In this document: positions 33,456 through 42,545 of the stretch, one piece after another
Layout: each line of letters opens with the position of its first letter
Position numbering within the stretch: the first letter of the stretch is position 1
NCBI GenBank assembly: GCA_024695935.1
Contig: JAILHH010000001.1
Coordinates: forward strand, 83,165 to 147,164
DNA: 64,000 nucleotides
DNA from: Acetatifactor sp.
Lineage (GTDB): Bacteria; Bacillota; Clostridia; Lachnospirales; Lachnospiraceae
Reading direction: 5' to 3'
Notes under the pieces: model-generated
What the model was told of the DNA's origin: nothing
The model's input: only the letters and a program-made list of their open reading frames with translations
Databases searched by the model: none
Program-made: the position numbers and the translations under genes

Positions 33456-34148
33456 TTAAAACACATTCATGGGCTGATATAGCGGCTCTTCTTCAGTGCC
33501 GTTATTTTTATATGTTTCCTCACGGGTTACATGAAAAAATATATTTTCAGGTTCCTTTTCGTCATTGACTTCATATAATTTGGATATTACCTGAGAAGGC
33601 TTTACATTTCCGGAACTTGAACAGTCTAAAAGCATGCTGTAACCTTTATCTGTGACCTTTATATCAAAAAGACCCGGCTTTATATCAACTTCTCTTTTCC
33701 CTGCTTTTCCTGTTTTTTCAATTAAAAGCTCATCTTTTTCAAGCATTTTTGAAAGACCGTCCGACAGATCAAATGAAGGCATATATCCATCCTTAAAGAT
33801 AACTGTATAAAGAGCCGCAGCCACGCTGCTCATGGCATTTTTTGCATTGTCAGGCAGTATCGTAACATCTGTGACCTTTATGCCTTCAACGGAAACGGCA
33901 TTGATCCTATCCATTATATCCTTACAGTTTGTGATGGAGTTAACTTCGATATCCATATATTCTCCGTTACTTTCAACACCTACACTCAAAGGCTGGGCAA
34001 AGCTCATCACCTGATGAGGTGAAAATCCGGAAGTATATTTTACATCGATCTCAGACCTTCTGATGGCTTTTTGAAAGAATCTCATCACATCCAGATGTCC
34101 TATGAATCTGATGGGGCCAAATTTTGTGAATTTTATCCTTAATTTCAT
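33456..34148 (-). CDS. TIGR03936-family (DUF2344) radical-SAM-linked protein
   Basis: The 230-residue protein of unknown function starts MKLRIKFTKFGPIRFIGHLD and contains YTSGFSPHQVMSFAQPLSVG, both characteristic of the DUF2344 family. It is almost always encoded next to, or fused with, the TIGR03960 radical SAM protein that lies directly upstream here. The ATG at 34148 follows AAGGGA; the longer frame from 34217 overlaps the end of the upstream gene. A role in RNA modification has been suggested by its linkage to rng and ribosomal genes, but this is not demonstrated. Confidence 0.9.
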   Translation of the reverse strand: MKLRIKFTKFGPIRFIGHLDVMRFFQKAIRRSEIDVKYTSGFSPHQVMSFAQPLSVGVESNGEYMDIEVNSITNCKDIMDRINAVSVEGIKVTDVTILPDNAKNAMSSVAAALYTVIFKDGYMPSFDLSDGLSKMLEKDELLIEKTGKAGKREVDIKPGLFDIKVTDKGYSMLLDCSSSGNVKPSQVISKLYEVNDEKEPENIFFHVTREETYKNNGTEEEPLYQPMNVF

Positions 34149-34192
34149 AAAAATCCCTTTCGAATCAATACTTTTACGGATACATGAATATA

Positions 34193-36064
34193 TTAATGCC
34201 CGGGGCAAATTCCACATTTAAACTCTGCAGCACCGCAGCCCTGACATTTAACGGCACAGTTTTCGGAGATCTGCTCTTTTGATGCTCTCTCCCACTCTCT
34301 TTTAAGATATGCTTTTGAGACACCGCAGTCGATGAAATCCCAGGGCAGAATTTCATCCGTATCTCTTTCTCTTTCCGCATAAAACTCAGGGGTGAGACCA
34401 CATTCTTTTATGGTATCTATCCAGACATCATTTTTGTAATATTCGCTCCAGGCATCATAAAAGCATCCTTTTTTGTATACTTTTAATATGACATCACAAA
34501 GTTTCCTGTCTCCTCTTGCAAGAACACCCTCCATGACGCTGGCATCTGCCTCGTGCCAGTTATATTTAATGCTTTTTTGATTTAAAACCTTTGAAATGGC
34601 TTCTCTGGTCTGATAAGCCTTGTCCAAAAACTGTTCCTTGGAGCATTGGGGCGCCCATTGAAAAGCAGTAAAGGGCTTTGGAACGAAAAATGAAGTACTG
34701 ACCACTATCTGAACCTTGCCGTTAACTCTCTTTTCCTTGGGAACAGTCTCAAAGAATCTGGCTGCGATCTTGTTTGCAAGATCTGCAATCCCTTCGATGT
34801 CTTCCAAGGTTTCATAGGGTTGACCAAGCATGAAATATAATTTAACCCTTGTCCAGCCACCCTCAAAAGCAAGCTCCGCTCCGTTTAATATTACTTCTTC
34901 CGTTAATCCCTTGTTAATGACATTTCTCATTCTCTGACTGCCGGCTTCGGGAGCAAAAGTAAGGCTTGATTTTTTGACATCCTGAACCTTACTCATGACA
35001 TCCAGTGAAAATGCATCGATTCGTAGAGACGGAAGGGAAATATTGATATGTCTCTTATCACACTCTTCTATCAAAAAATCCACAAGCTCAGGGAGTTTTG
35101 AATAATCGCTGGAACTTAAGGAACTTAGGGATAATTCCTCATGTCCGGTATTTTTGAGCATTGTTATGGCATATTTTTTGAGTTCATCCAGACTTTTTTC
35201 GCGAATGGGTTTATAAACCTGACCCGCCTGGCAGAATCTGCATCCTCTGATGCAGCCGCGCTGTATTTCCAGCACCACCCTGTCCTGAGTGACCTTTATG
35301 TAAGGCACCACGGGAGCCATGGGATAATACGCATTTGAAAAGTCCTTTACGATCTCTTTTTTTACCTTTTCAGGAACACCTTCCACATTTGGAGTAAATG
35401 AGGAAATGGTTCCGTCCTTATTGTATTTAACATCATACAGGGATGGAACGTATAAACCGGGGATACTTTTGGCAGCTTTTATTAAGAATTCTCTTCTGGA
35501 CTTATTCTCTTTTTTATAATTTCTGTACAGATTAATGAGGTTTTCGTATTGAGTTTCGCCTTCTCCGATATAAAAAATATCAAAAAAGTCAGCGATGGGT
35601 TCCGGATTGTATGTGCAGGGACCTCCGCCGATAACGATTGGATCCTCCTCAGTTCTGTCAATACTTTTAAGAGGGATCTGCGACAGGTCCAAAACCTGTA
35701 AGATATTGGTATAGCACATCTCATATTGCAGTGTGATCCCCAGAAAATCAAAATCTTTTATGGGGTCCTGGCTTTCCAAGGCAAAGAGAGGAATACTTTC
35801 CTTTCTCATGATGGAATCAAGGTCAACCCAGGGTGAATAAACTCTCTCACACCAGACTCCTTCAAAGGAATTTAAAAGTCCGTAGAGAATCTGAATGCCC
35901 AGATGGGACATACCGATTTCGTACACGTCGGGAAAACACATGGCAAACCTGACATCTACTTTTGATCTGTCCTTTATCACGCTGTTATATTCATGACCGA
36001 TATATCTTGCGGGTTTATCGATCTTCATAAGTATATCTTCGCTTAAAGCTAATCTTTCACTCAT
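34193..36064 (-). CDS. TIGR03960-family B12-binding-type radical SAM protein
   Basis: The 623-residue protein has an N-terminal B12-binding-like domain (VRFAMCFPDVYEIGMSHLG) and a radical SAM core. The [4Fe-4S]-binding motif CIRGCRFC lies near residue 270. The C-terminal tail is cysteine-rich (CAVKCQGCG and CGICPGH) and may bind another metal or cluster. The ATG at 36064 has AAGGAT seven bases before it; a TTG at 36067 was rejected. Substrate unknown. It heads a - strand unit with the DUF2344 gene and rng. Confidence 0.93.
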   Translation of the reverse strand: MSERLALSEDILMKIDKPARYIGHEYNSVIKDRSKVDVRFAMCFPDVYEIGMSHLGIQILYGLLNSFEGVWCERVYSPWVDLDSIMRKESIPLFALESQDPIKDFDFLGITLQYEMCYTNILQVLDLSQIPLKSIDRTEEDPIVIGGGPCTYNPEPIADFFDIFYIGEGETQYENLINLYRNYKKENKSRREFLIKAAKSIPGLYVPSLYDVKYNKDGTISSFTPNVEGVPEKVKKEIVKDFSNAYYPMAPVVPYIKVTQDRVVLEIQRGCIRGCRFCQAGQVYKPIREKSLDELKKYAITMLKNTGHEELSLSSLSSSDYSKLPELVDFLIEECDKRHINISLPSLRIDAFSLDVMSKVQDVKKSSLTFAPEAGSQRMRNVINKGLTEEVILNGAELAFEGGWTRVKLYFMLGQPYETLEDIEGIADLANKIAARFFETVPKEKRVNGKVQIVVSTSFFVPKPFTAFQWAPQCSKEQFLDKAYQTREAISKVLNQKSIKYNWHEADASVMEGVLARGDRKLCDVILKVYKKGCFYDAWSEYYKNDVWIDTIKECGLTPEFYAERERDTDEILPWDFIDCGVSKAYLKREWERASKEQISENCAVKCQGCGAAEFKCGICPGH

Positions 36065-36099
36065 CAAAAATATCCTTTCTGATAAAAGCTTGTTAAAAA

Positions 36100-37374
36100 T
36101 TATCTGCAGATATTACGCATTAATGCAACATCTTCGGATATTACCGGTTTGTCAGAATATCTGGCTTTTTCATATATGTCGGACATACCTTTTTTTTCAA
36201 GTATCTTTTCACATTCTCTTGAAGTCAGATATAACAGACTGTTATCATCACCTGATTTTGTCAATAATAACTTGCTTTGACGTATCCTCTTTTTATAAAT
36301 ATTTCTTATCTGCATTCTGGGGCTTAAGTTCATGAACAAATTGAAACTATGTTTTTCCTGAGGTTTTATGTCACTTTCTATTGCTTCATGAACTTCCTCA
36401 TAGTCACTGTTTTCTATGACTGTAAGGGGCTTTTGTTTTTTGTACCTTGCGACTATAAATTCATAAATCTTTTTAAATACAAAAACAGACAACGCAAGTA
36501 TTAATACTACCACAAGGAATGTGGTAAGTAAATCCACATATTTCCACACAGGAGAAGCTTCTCCTGCCACAAAAAGGTCACCGTAATTTGTGGGAAGTTC
36601 ATTTCTTGTTACTTCCTCCGCTTCTGTTTGAACAACTTCCGGCTCAGGTAAAAGGGATAACAGAAAAATTATGGATTTTCTCATAAATTCGGCAATATTT
36701 TTAAACAGATCGGATATTAACTTAAAACTGCTGAGTATAAAGATCAAAACTCCGCCAAGGATCACATAAAAGCATAAAAGGACTGAGTTTGATCTGAATA
36801 TGCTTTTTACGGGGATGTGGGCGGCAGAAGCTAAATTAACATTTACGAAATTTACGAATCTGTCCAGATACATTTTCAAAAAATATAAACATAAGGAGAT
36901 CAAAAACAGGATGACCATCAAAAGGTCATATTCCCTGTAATCAAATCTGTGTAATATAAATAAGCTTACTATCCCAAGTCCTCCCGTAAAAACCGGAGAA
37001 AAGGAAACGGAGAGCTTATCTGTAGTTGTAGTAAATAAAAATACAGAATATATGGAATAAAAAAATGCAATGATCGTAAAGAGAATCCTTGTACCCAAAA
37101 TTCCCGAAGGCAATAAAAAGATCATTACAGGCATGATCATATTTAAGATTAAAAAAACAAAAGTCTTTTTAATATTTATCCTCAGAATATATTGTAAAAA
37201 CATAACGGCCACGAAAATGATCCACCATCCCGCACCGGGCAAATTCTTTGCATGGGTTACATTTCCAAGGATGGATGAAGCTGCGTAAAAAGCAAAGAAT
37301 AAAGTTATGCCGTTTATTATATTTGTAAAAAGTTCTTTGATGGAGCAGATCCGTGAAGATTTAAATTCATTCAT
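36100..37374 (-). CDS. Multi-pass membrane protein with DUF4129-like tail
   Basis: The 424-residue protein has about seven membrane helices in the first 240 residues, an extracellular stretch of about 45 residues, one more helix and a cytoplasmic C-terminal domain. That domain contains IRNIYKKRIRQ, LTSRECEKIL and IYEKARYS, which follow the pattern of DUF4129 domains (Y...R, T..E, YE.aRY). Such domains occur with MoxR and DUF58 proteins, the two genes directly upstream. The usual transglutaminase-domain partner is missing. Function unknown; an extracellular assembly or modification role for the operon is only inferred. Confidence 0.7.
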   Translation of the reverse strand: MNEFKSSRICSIKELFTNIINGITLFFAFYAASSILGNVTHAKNLPGAGWWIIFVAVMFLQYILRINIKKTFVFLILNMIMPVMIFLLPSGILGTRILFTIIAFFYSIYSVFLFTTTTDKLSVSFSPVFTGGLGIVSLFILHRFDYREYDLLMVILFLISLCLYFLKMYLDRFVNFVNVNLASAAHIPVKSIFRSNSVLLCFYVILGGVLIFILSSFKLISDLFKNIAEFMRKSIIFLLSLLPEPEVVQTEAEEVTRNELPTNYGDLFVAGEASPVWKYVDLLTTFLVVVLILALSVFVFKKIYEFIVARYKKQKPLTVIENSDYEEVHEAIESDIKPQEKHSFNLFMNLSPRMQIRNIYKKRIRQSKLLLTKSGDDNSLLYLTSRECEKILEKKGMSDIYEKARYSDKPVISEDVALMRNICR

Positions 37375-37382
37375 ACTCTAAT

Positions 37383-38522
37383 TTACAACTCCAGATTCTT
37401 GATATTGATCTCAACAAAATCTTTTTCAAAAAAGGATATGTCCGTATCCTCTTTTTTAAAGGGTTCCTCCGTTGGATAATAAAAACATAACTTTCGTTTC
37501 TTTTCCTTTATCTCTTTTACGATTCCGTAAAGGTCTTGATACATATTGGGAGAAACTATGATATAAACAGAATCAGAGGTATCTCTTTTCTTTAAAAACT
37601 CATAATTTGAGAGAATATTCCCGGGGTTTTTACTAAGATCCACCCTTGCAAGGGCCTTGTAAACATTCATAAGTTCACCCCTGCCGGTTGATATTTCTCT
37701 TTCTATGCACTCATCCGTGATAAGGTCTCGCCCGTTTGATGAAAGTGTCACAAAAACCCCTGAGGAAACAAAGAATTCCAATAGTCTGGCAACTATATCA
37801 AAACAGCATTCCACCGCTTTTTCTTTCTTTAAAACGCCGTTATCTTCCACGTCAAGTAGTATCTTAACATCCGGCGATGAAGTATAATTATGTTCATTTA
37901 CCATAAAATGATCATTTTTTGCGGAAGCCTTCCAGTTGATATCCTTCATGGAATCAAATGGCTGATATTCTCTGATACCTTTAAATTCAAAGGGATCTGT
38001 GGAAAAATTTCTCTTTGTAATGATATCACCGTTTAAGGTCTTTAATGAATGATCAAAGATGTCACTGTGAAAAGGCTTTGGGATAACATAAATATTTTCA
38101 TTTATTTTTTTCTTTTCAACAAATTCCAAAGTCAGGAACAGATCCGATGCAATAAGCTCCATGGATTCTACCACGTAATATCCTCTTTTCCCGGCGACGA
38201 AGGAAATGGTTCGGGTTATCTTTTCGTTTCCCTTTACGTGAAAAATGTCATTCCTGTAATAAAAATCCGTTGATTTTGAGCCTGTTTCATTGTCAAATTT
38301 CAGATTTCTGGAAGTCCTGAACTTGACTTTAAGCATGCTTAAAGGGAGTTTTTTTCTGTTTTCTATAACCTCTGTGAGAGAACTTTTATCGCCTCTTGTG
38401 ACGGTTCCCGATCTGAATTTAATATCAGCCCTTATACCCTTTGACCAGTTTTTCTTGTAAAAATTTCCCTGGATGATATATAAAAGCCCGGCAAGAAGGC
38501 CTATAACGAATATTTGCAGCAT
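37383..38522 (-). CDS. DUF58 domain protein
   Basis: The 379-residue protein has an N-terminal hydrophobic hairpin (LLAGLLYIIQGNF) and the DUF58 signature FKGIREYQPFDSMKDINWKAS, followed by a vWA-like region with VKILLDVEDNG. DUF58 proteins are encoded next to MoxR ATPases and may act as adaptors; the exact role is unknown. Its start codon abuts the moxR stop, and the membrane protein follows after eight bases, so the three genes form one unit. Confidence 0.9.
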   Translation of the reverse strand: MLQIFVIGLLAGLLYIIQGNFYKKNWSKGIRADIKFRSGTVTRGDKSSLTEVIENRKKLPLSMLKVKFRTSRNLKFDNETGSKSTDFYYRNDIFHVKGNEKITRTISFVAGKRGYYVVESMELIASDLFLTLEFVEKKKINENIYVIPKPFHSDIFDHSLKTLNGDIITKRNFSTDPFEFKGIREYQPFDSMKDINWKASAKNDHFMVNEHNYTSSPDVKILLDVEDNGVLKKEKAVECCFDIVARLLEFFVSSGVFVTLSSNGRDLITDECIEREISTGRGELMNVYKALARVDLSKNPGNILSNYEFLKKRDTSDSVYIIVSPNMYQDLYGIVKEIKEKKRKLCFYYPTEEPFKKEDTDISFFEKDFVEINIKNLEL

Positions 38523-39461
38523 TTATGAAAATACCTCTGTTGGAACCTTTGTCTCTTTTATGATGTTTTCGATAAGATCGGAGTTTTTACCGGTGTTACC
38601 GTAACCTGTGATGACTCTGTGGGCCAGTACATTTACTGCCACTTCCTTTACATCATCGGGTGTTGCAAAATCTCTTCCGTTTAAGTAAGCAGCTGCCTTA
38701 ACGCATTTAAGGAGATTTATCAAACCTCTGGGACTTACTCCCATTACTACTCCGTCAAGGCTTCTGGTGGCATCTACGATCTCGGTCATGTATTTTAAGA
38801 TATCTTCATGAACCGTGACTTTTTTGGCTTCTTCTCTTAAGTTAAGGAGCTCTTCTTCATCAGTCACACTTTCAAGCGTAAGCAGAGGGTCATCTGTCAT
38901 ATACATTTTTAAGATATCGATCTCCTCTTTTTCAGTGGGAAGTCCCATGGACAATTTCATCATAAATCTGTCAAGCTGAGCCTCAGGCAGAGGAAAAGTT
39001 CCCGCGGTTTCAATGGGATTTTCGGTAGCTATTACAAAGAAGGGCTTTTTAAGCCCATAGGTTTCTCCGTCGATCGTAACCTGTCTTTCTTCCATACACT
39101 CAAGAAGACCTGCCTGAGTTCTGGGTGTTGCACGGTTGATCTCGTCCGCAAGTAAAATATTTGTGAAAACAGGGCCTTTTCTAAGTTCAAATTCATTTTC
39201 TTTTCTGTTATATATATTTAAACCTGTGATATCTCCCGGCAACAGATCAGGAGTAAACTGGATCCTTGAATAATCAAGGTCAATGGATCTTGATAAAGCT
39301 TTTGCAAGTTTGGTCTTTCCTGTTCCCGGTACATCTTCAAGGAGCACATGACCGTCGGCTATCAGGCAGACAGTCAGCATTTTTATGATATTTTCTTTTC
39401 CGACAATTACTTTTCCTATATTCTTCTCGATCTTTTCTAGAAATTCTTTTCCCTTTAACAT
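38523..39461 (-). CDS. MoxR-family AAA+ ATPase
   Basis: The 312-residue protein has Walker A DVPGTGKTKLAKA, Walker B LLADEINRA, sensor region FFVIATENPIE and the arginine-rich RAL segment SPRGLINLL. MoxR ATPases are chaperone-like factors that mature secreted or membrane complexes with vWA/DUF58 partners. It is the first gene of the MoxR-DUF58-membrane unit. Its ribosome-binding site (AAGAGG) lies in a 12-base arm that has a perfect inverted copy 37 bases upstream. Confidence 0.94.
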   Translation of the reverse strand: MLKGKEFLEKIEKNIGKVIVGKENIIKMLTVCLIADGHVLLEDVPGTGKTKLAKALSRSIDLDYSRIQFTPDLLPGDITGLNIYNRKENEFELRKGPVFTNILLADEINRATPRTQAGLLECMEERQVTIDGETYGLKKPFFVIATENPIETAGTFPLPEAQLDRFMMKLSMGLPTEKEEIDILKMYMTDDPLLTLESVTDEEELLNLREEAKKVTVHEDILKYMTEIVDATRSLDGVVMGVSPRGLINLLKCVKAAAYLNGRDFATPDDVKEVAVNVLAHRVITGYGNTGKNSDLIENIIKETKVPTEVFS

Positions 39462-39465
39462 AAAT

Positions 39466-39526
39466 ACCTCTTCTGTAATCTGAATTTTGTGGTTAAGCCC
39501 ATAAATACATTTTATACAGAAGAGGT
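39466..39526 (-). promoter_or_regulatory. Inverted repeat over the moxR ribosome-binding site
   Basis: ACCTCTTCTGTA (39466-39477) and TACAGAAGAGGT (39515-39526) are perfect 12-base inverted copies, 37 bases apart. In an RNA read from the his genes into moxR, pairing would bury the AAGAGG ribosome-binding site. A possible -10 (TATAAA on the - strand, 39511-39516) overlaps the upstream arm, so a transcript starting there would lack it. Confidence 0.5.
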
Positions 39527-39579
39527 TTTTAGGTAAAGTTCTATTTTTTTAATTAAAAATATGATACCGAAACTAATGA

Positions 39580-39924
39580 TCACATCTTTTTTTCGATGAT
39601 TTGATTAAAAAAACATGTTTTGTTTCCGGTATGACAGGCTGCTCCGACCTGGGAAACCTTTGCCAGGATCGTATCCAGATCGCAGTCTGCGTAAAGTTCC
39701 TTTACATACTGAAAGTGTCCGCTCGTGAGACCTTTTATCCAAAGTTCGTTACGGCTTCTGGAAAAATAAGTCATACGACCCTCCTTCAGGGTATTGTAAT
39801 AAGCTTCTTCGTTCATATAAGCAAGCATCAGCACTTCATTGGTTTCATGATCCTGCACTATAACAGGGATCATACCGTCGCTGTTAAGTTTCAGATCCGA
39901 CCATTCGAATTTAGGTTTGGTCAT
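39580..39924 (-). CDS. hisI: Phosphoribosyl-AMP cyclohydrolase HisI
   Basis: HisI opens the adenine ring of phosphoribosyl-AMP in histidine synthesis. The 114-residue protein has the metal-binding pattern DCDLDTIL and [11 protein letters not shown] and the substrate loop [11 protein letters not shown] with [11 protein letters not shown]. It is a stand-alone HisI with no fused HisE domain. It is the last gene of the hisZ-G-D-B-I run; hisH, hisA, hisF, hisE and hisC are not in the window. Confidence 0.96.
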   Translation of the reverse strand: MTKPKFEWSDLKLNSDGMIPVIVQDHETNEVLMLAYMNEEAYYNTLKEGRMTYFSRSRNELWIKGLTSGHFQYVKELYADCDLDTILAKVSQVGAACHTGNKTCFFNQIIEKKM

Positions 39925-39942
39925 TCATTTTTCCTGCCTTTA

Positions 39943-40530
39943 TTATAATGATCCCTTGGTGCTCAATACACCTTTTACTCTCTGATCAAAGCTTGTGGCT
40001 TCGTCAAGAGCCTTGGCAAATGCCTTAAAAATAGCTTCTATCATATGATGATTGTTAATTCCGTCAAGCTTTTTTATGTGAAGATTCATGCCGGCCGAAT
40101 ATGAAACCGCATAAAAGAATTCACGTACAAGCTCAGTATCCAGATAACCCACCTTGGGAACTGTGAATTCACAGTCAAAGTTAAGATATGGCCTTCCGCA
40201 CAGGTCGACGGCACACATTACCAGAGTCTCATCCATGGGAAGGATGAAGGAACCGTATCTTTTGATACCTTCTTTTTCTCCAATGGCTTCTTTTATGGCA
40301 TTTCCAAGTACTATTCCGCAGTCTTCAACAGTGTGATGAGAGTCAACCTGCAGATCACCGTTAATTTTGACTTTAAGATCAAAAAAGCCGTGTTTTGCAA
40401 AGCCTTCAAGCATATGATCGAAAAATCCGATGCCGGTGCTTATCTCACTTTTTCCCGAGCCGTCGATATTTAATGACATCTCAATCTGCGTTTCTTTGGT
40501 ATTTCTGTTAATCTCAGCAATCCTGGCCAT
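39943..40530 (-). CDS. hisB: Imidazoleglycerol-phosphate dehydratase HisB
   Basis: The 195-residue manganese enzyme catalyses the dehydration step of histidine synthesis. The two histidine-rich metal motifs are present: SHHTVEDCGIVLG and NNHHMIEAIFKAFAKAL. It is the mono-functional form without a histidinol-phosphatase domain. It lies between hisD (18-base gap) and hisI. Confidence 0.97.
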   Translation of the reverse strand: MARIAEINRNTKETQIEMSLNIDGSGKSEISTGIGFFDHMLEGFAKHGFFDLKVKINGDLQVDSHHTVEDCGIVLGNAIKEAIGEKEGIKRYGSFILPMDETLVMCAVDLCGRPYLNFDCEFTVPKVGYLDTELVREFFYAVSYSAGMNLHIKKLDGINNHHMIEAIFKAFAKALDEATSFDQRVKGVLSTKGSL

Positions 40531-40548
40531 AAATATTTTGTCTCCTTT

Positions 40549-41838
40549 TTATTCAAATCTTACTTTGATGGAATTTGCGTGAGCCGTCAGTCCTTCATTT
40601 TCAGCAAAGCATTCTATATCCTTGTGAACTGCTTCGAGGGCTTCTTTTGAGTAGGAAATAATGCTTGATTTTTTGATAAAATCATCCACATTTACAGGTG
40701 AAAAGAATTTTGCCGTACCGTTTGTGGGTAAAATATGATTGGGACCTGCAAAATAATCACCCAAAGGCTCCGAGGAATACTCTCCCAGGAATATTGCCCC
40801 TGCATTTCTTACCTTTGTCATTGTCTCAAAAGGATTCTTTGTTACTATCTCAAGGTGTTCTGATGCAATTGCATTTACTGCATCTAAGGCATCCTCCATA
40901 TTTTCTGAAACAAGGATATATCCATAGTTTTCAAGAGATTTTTTTAATATCTCTTTTCTCTCTAAAACTTCCACGAAATTATCCACCTCTTTTGAAACAT
41001 TTTCAGCCAATTGTTTTGAAGTTGTTATAAGTATAGCGCTTGCAAGTTCATCATGCTCTGCCTGACTTAAAAGGTCCGCAGCAACGTATCTGGGATTTGC
41101 GGTTTCATCCGCAAGGACTAAGATCTCGCTTGGGCCTGCAATGGAATCAATGCTTACATATCCGTATACCGCTTTTTTGGCAAGGGCTACATAAATATTT
41201 CCGGGGCCTGTGATCTTGTCTACCTTTGGAATACTCTCGGTACCGAATGCCATGGCTGCGATTGCCTGGGCTCCGCCTACTTTATATATTTTGTCAACTC
41301 CTGCTATGTCTGCTGCGACCAGTGTTCCGGGATTAACTTTTCCCTCTGCGTTACAGGGAGTTGTCATTATGATCTCATCAACTCCCGCAACCTTTGCCGG
41401 GATCACATTCATGAGTACGCTTGAAGGATATGCGGCTTTTCCGCCGGGAACATATACACCTGCCTTTTCTATGGGTGTTATCTTCATTCCCAGGATGGTT
41501 CCGTCAGGCTTTGCATCAAACCAGCTGTTTCTTAGCTGCTTTGCGTGAAAGATACGTATGTTTTCCGCAGATTTTTTAATCACTTCGATAAGTTCGGCAT
41601 TTAATTTAGAGTAAGCGTCCTTAATCTCGCTATCTGTAACCAGGATATTTTCACTGTTTAAGTCAAATTTATCAAATTCTTTGGTATAATCAAAAACTGC
41701 CTTGTCACCGTTTCTTTTTACGTTTTCGATGATCTTGTACACCTTTTCTTCAAACTGTCCGTAATTATTGGGACTTCTCTTTAAAAGGCTGTTTAATATA
41801 TCATTTTTTGTATCATTGTTTAATTCTATTATTCGCAT
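40549..41838 (-). CDS. hisD: Histidinol dehydrogenase HisD
   Basis: HisD performs the last two NAD-dependent oxidations, histidinol to histidine. The 429-residue protein has YVPGGKAAYPSSVLMN, the cofactor region KITGPGNIYVALAKK, the zinc-site segment LLSQAEHDE and the C-terminal HAGAI-equivalent NAGAIFLG with GPNHILPT. Length and motifs are typical. Confidence 0.97.
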   Translation of the reverse strand: MRIIELNNDTKNDILNSLLKRSPNNYGQFEEKVYKIIENVKRNGDKAVFDYTKEFDKFDLNSENILVTDSEIKDAYSKLNAELIEVIKKSAENIRIFHAKQLRNSWFDAKPDGTILGMKITPIEKAGVYVPGGKAAYPSSVLMNVIPAKVAGVDEIIMTTPCNAEGKVNPGTLVAADIAGVDKIYKVGGAQAIAAMAFGTESIPKVDKITGPGNIYVALAKKAVYGYVSIDSIAGPSEILVLADETANPRYVAADLLSQAEHDELASAILITTSKQLAENVSKEVDNFVEVLERKEILKKSLENYGYILVSENMEDALDAVNAIASEHLEIVTKNPFETMTKVRNAGAIFLGEYSSEPLGDYFAGPNHILPTNGTAKFFSPVNVDDFIKKSSIISYSKEALEAVHKDIECFAENEGLTAHANSIKVRFE

Positions 41839-41864
41839 TTGATTTCCTTCCCTGAAATAAAAAA

Positions 41865-42518
41865 TTATTTTTCTTCCAGTTTTTCTCTGAGTTTTGTGAT
41901 AATATTCTTTATTCTGTCATTTTCAATCTGAAGACTGACGGGATTTACAATAACTCTTGCGCTTAAGGGACAAATCTCCTCAAGTATCTGTAATCCGTTT
42001 TCTTTTAATGTGGATCCGGTCTCCACGATATCAACTATCACGTCGCTTAATCCAACGATGGGGCCAAGTTCCACCGAACCGTTTAATTTAATGATATCCA
42101 CGGTCTGATATTTTTTATTATGGAAATAATCCCTTGCGATACCGGGATATTTACTTGCTACACGGATCCTTTCGTGATGCTTTAAAAGCTCGGCATTTTC
42201 AGCGGGTCCGCAGACACACATCCTGCATTTTCCAAAGCCCAGATCCAGAACTTCATATACATTTCTGTTCTCTTCCATAATGGTATCTTTTCCCACAACG
42301 CCGATGTCGGCTGCACCGTATTCCACATAAGTGGGAACATCCGGGCCCTTTGCCAAAAAGAATTTAAGTTTATATTCCTCATTTACAAAAATAAGTTTCC
42401 TTGAGTCTTTGTCCTTCATCTCCTCACAGGTGATGCCTATGGATTCCAAGAGATCCATGGTTTTATTTGCAAGTCTTCCTTTGCCCAAGGCAAAGGTCAA
42501 ATATCTGTTTTCGCTCAT
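41865..42518 (-). CDS. hisG: ATP phosphoribosyltransferase, catalytic subunit HisG (short form)
   Basis: HisG joins ATP and PRPP in the first, committed step of histidine synthesis. The 217-residue protein is the short form that lacks the regulatory ACT domain and needs HisZ, which is encoded directly upstream. Motifs include ALGKGRLANK at the start, ADIGVVGKDT and the PRPP loop VDIVETGSTLKENGL. Confidence 0.97.
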   Translation of the reverse strand: MSENRYLTFALGKGRLANKTMDLLESIGITCEEMKDKDSRKLIFVNEEYKLKFFLAKGPDVPTYVEYGAADIGVVGKDTIMEENRNVYEVLDLGFGKCRMCVCGPAENAELLKHHERIRVASKYPGIARDYFHNKKYQTVDIIKLNGSVELGPIVGLSDVIVDIVETGSTLKENGLQILEEICPLSARVIVNPVSLQIENDRIKNIITKLREKLEEK

Positions 42519-42545
42519 TTATTTACTCCGTTTTATGTCTGATCT

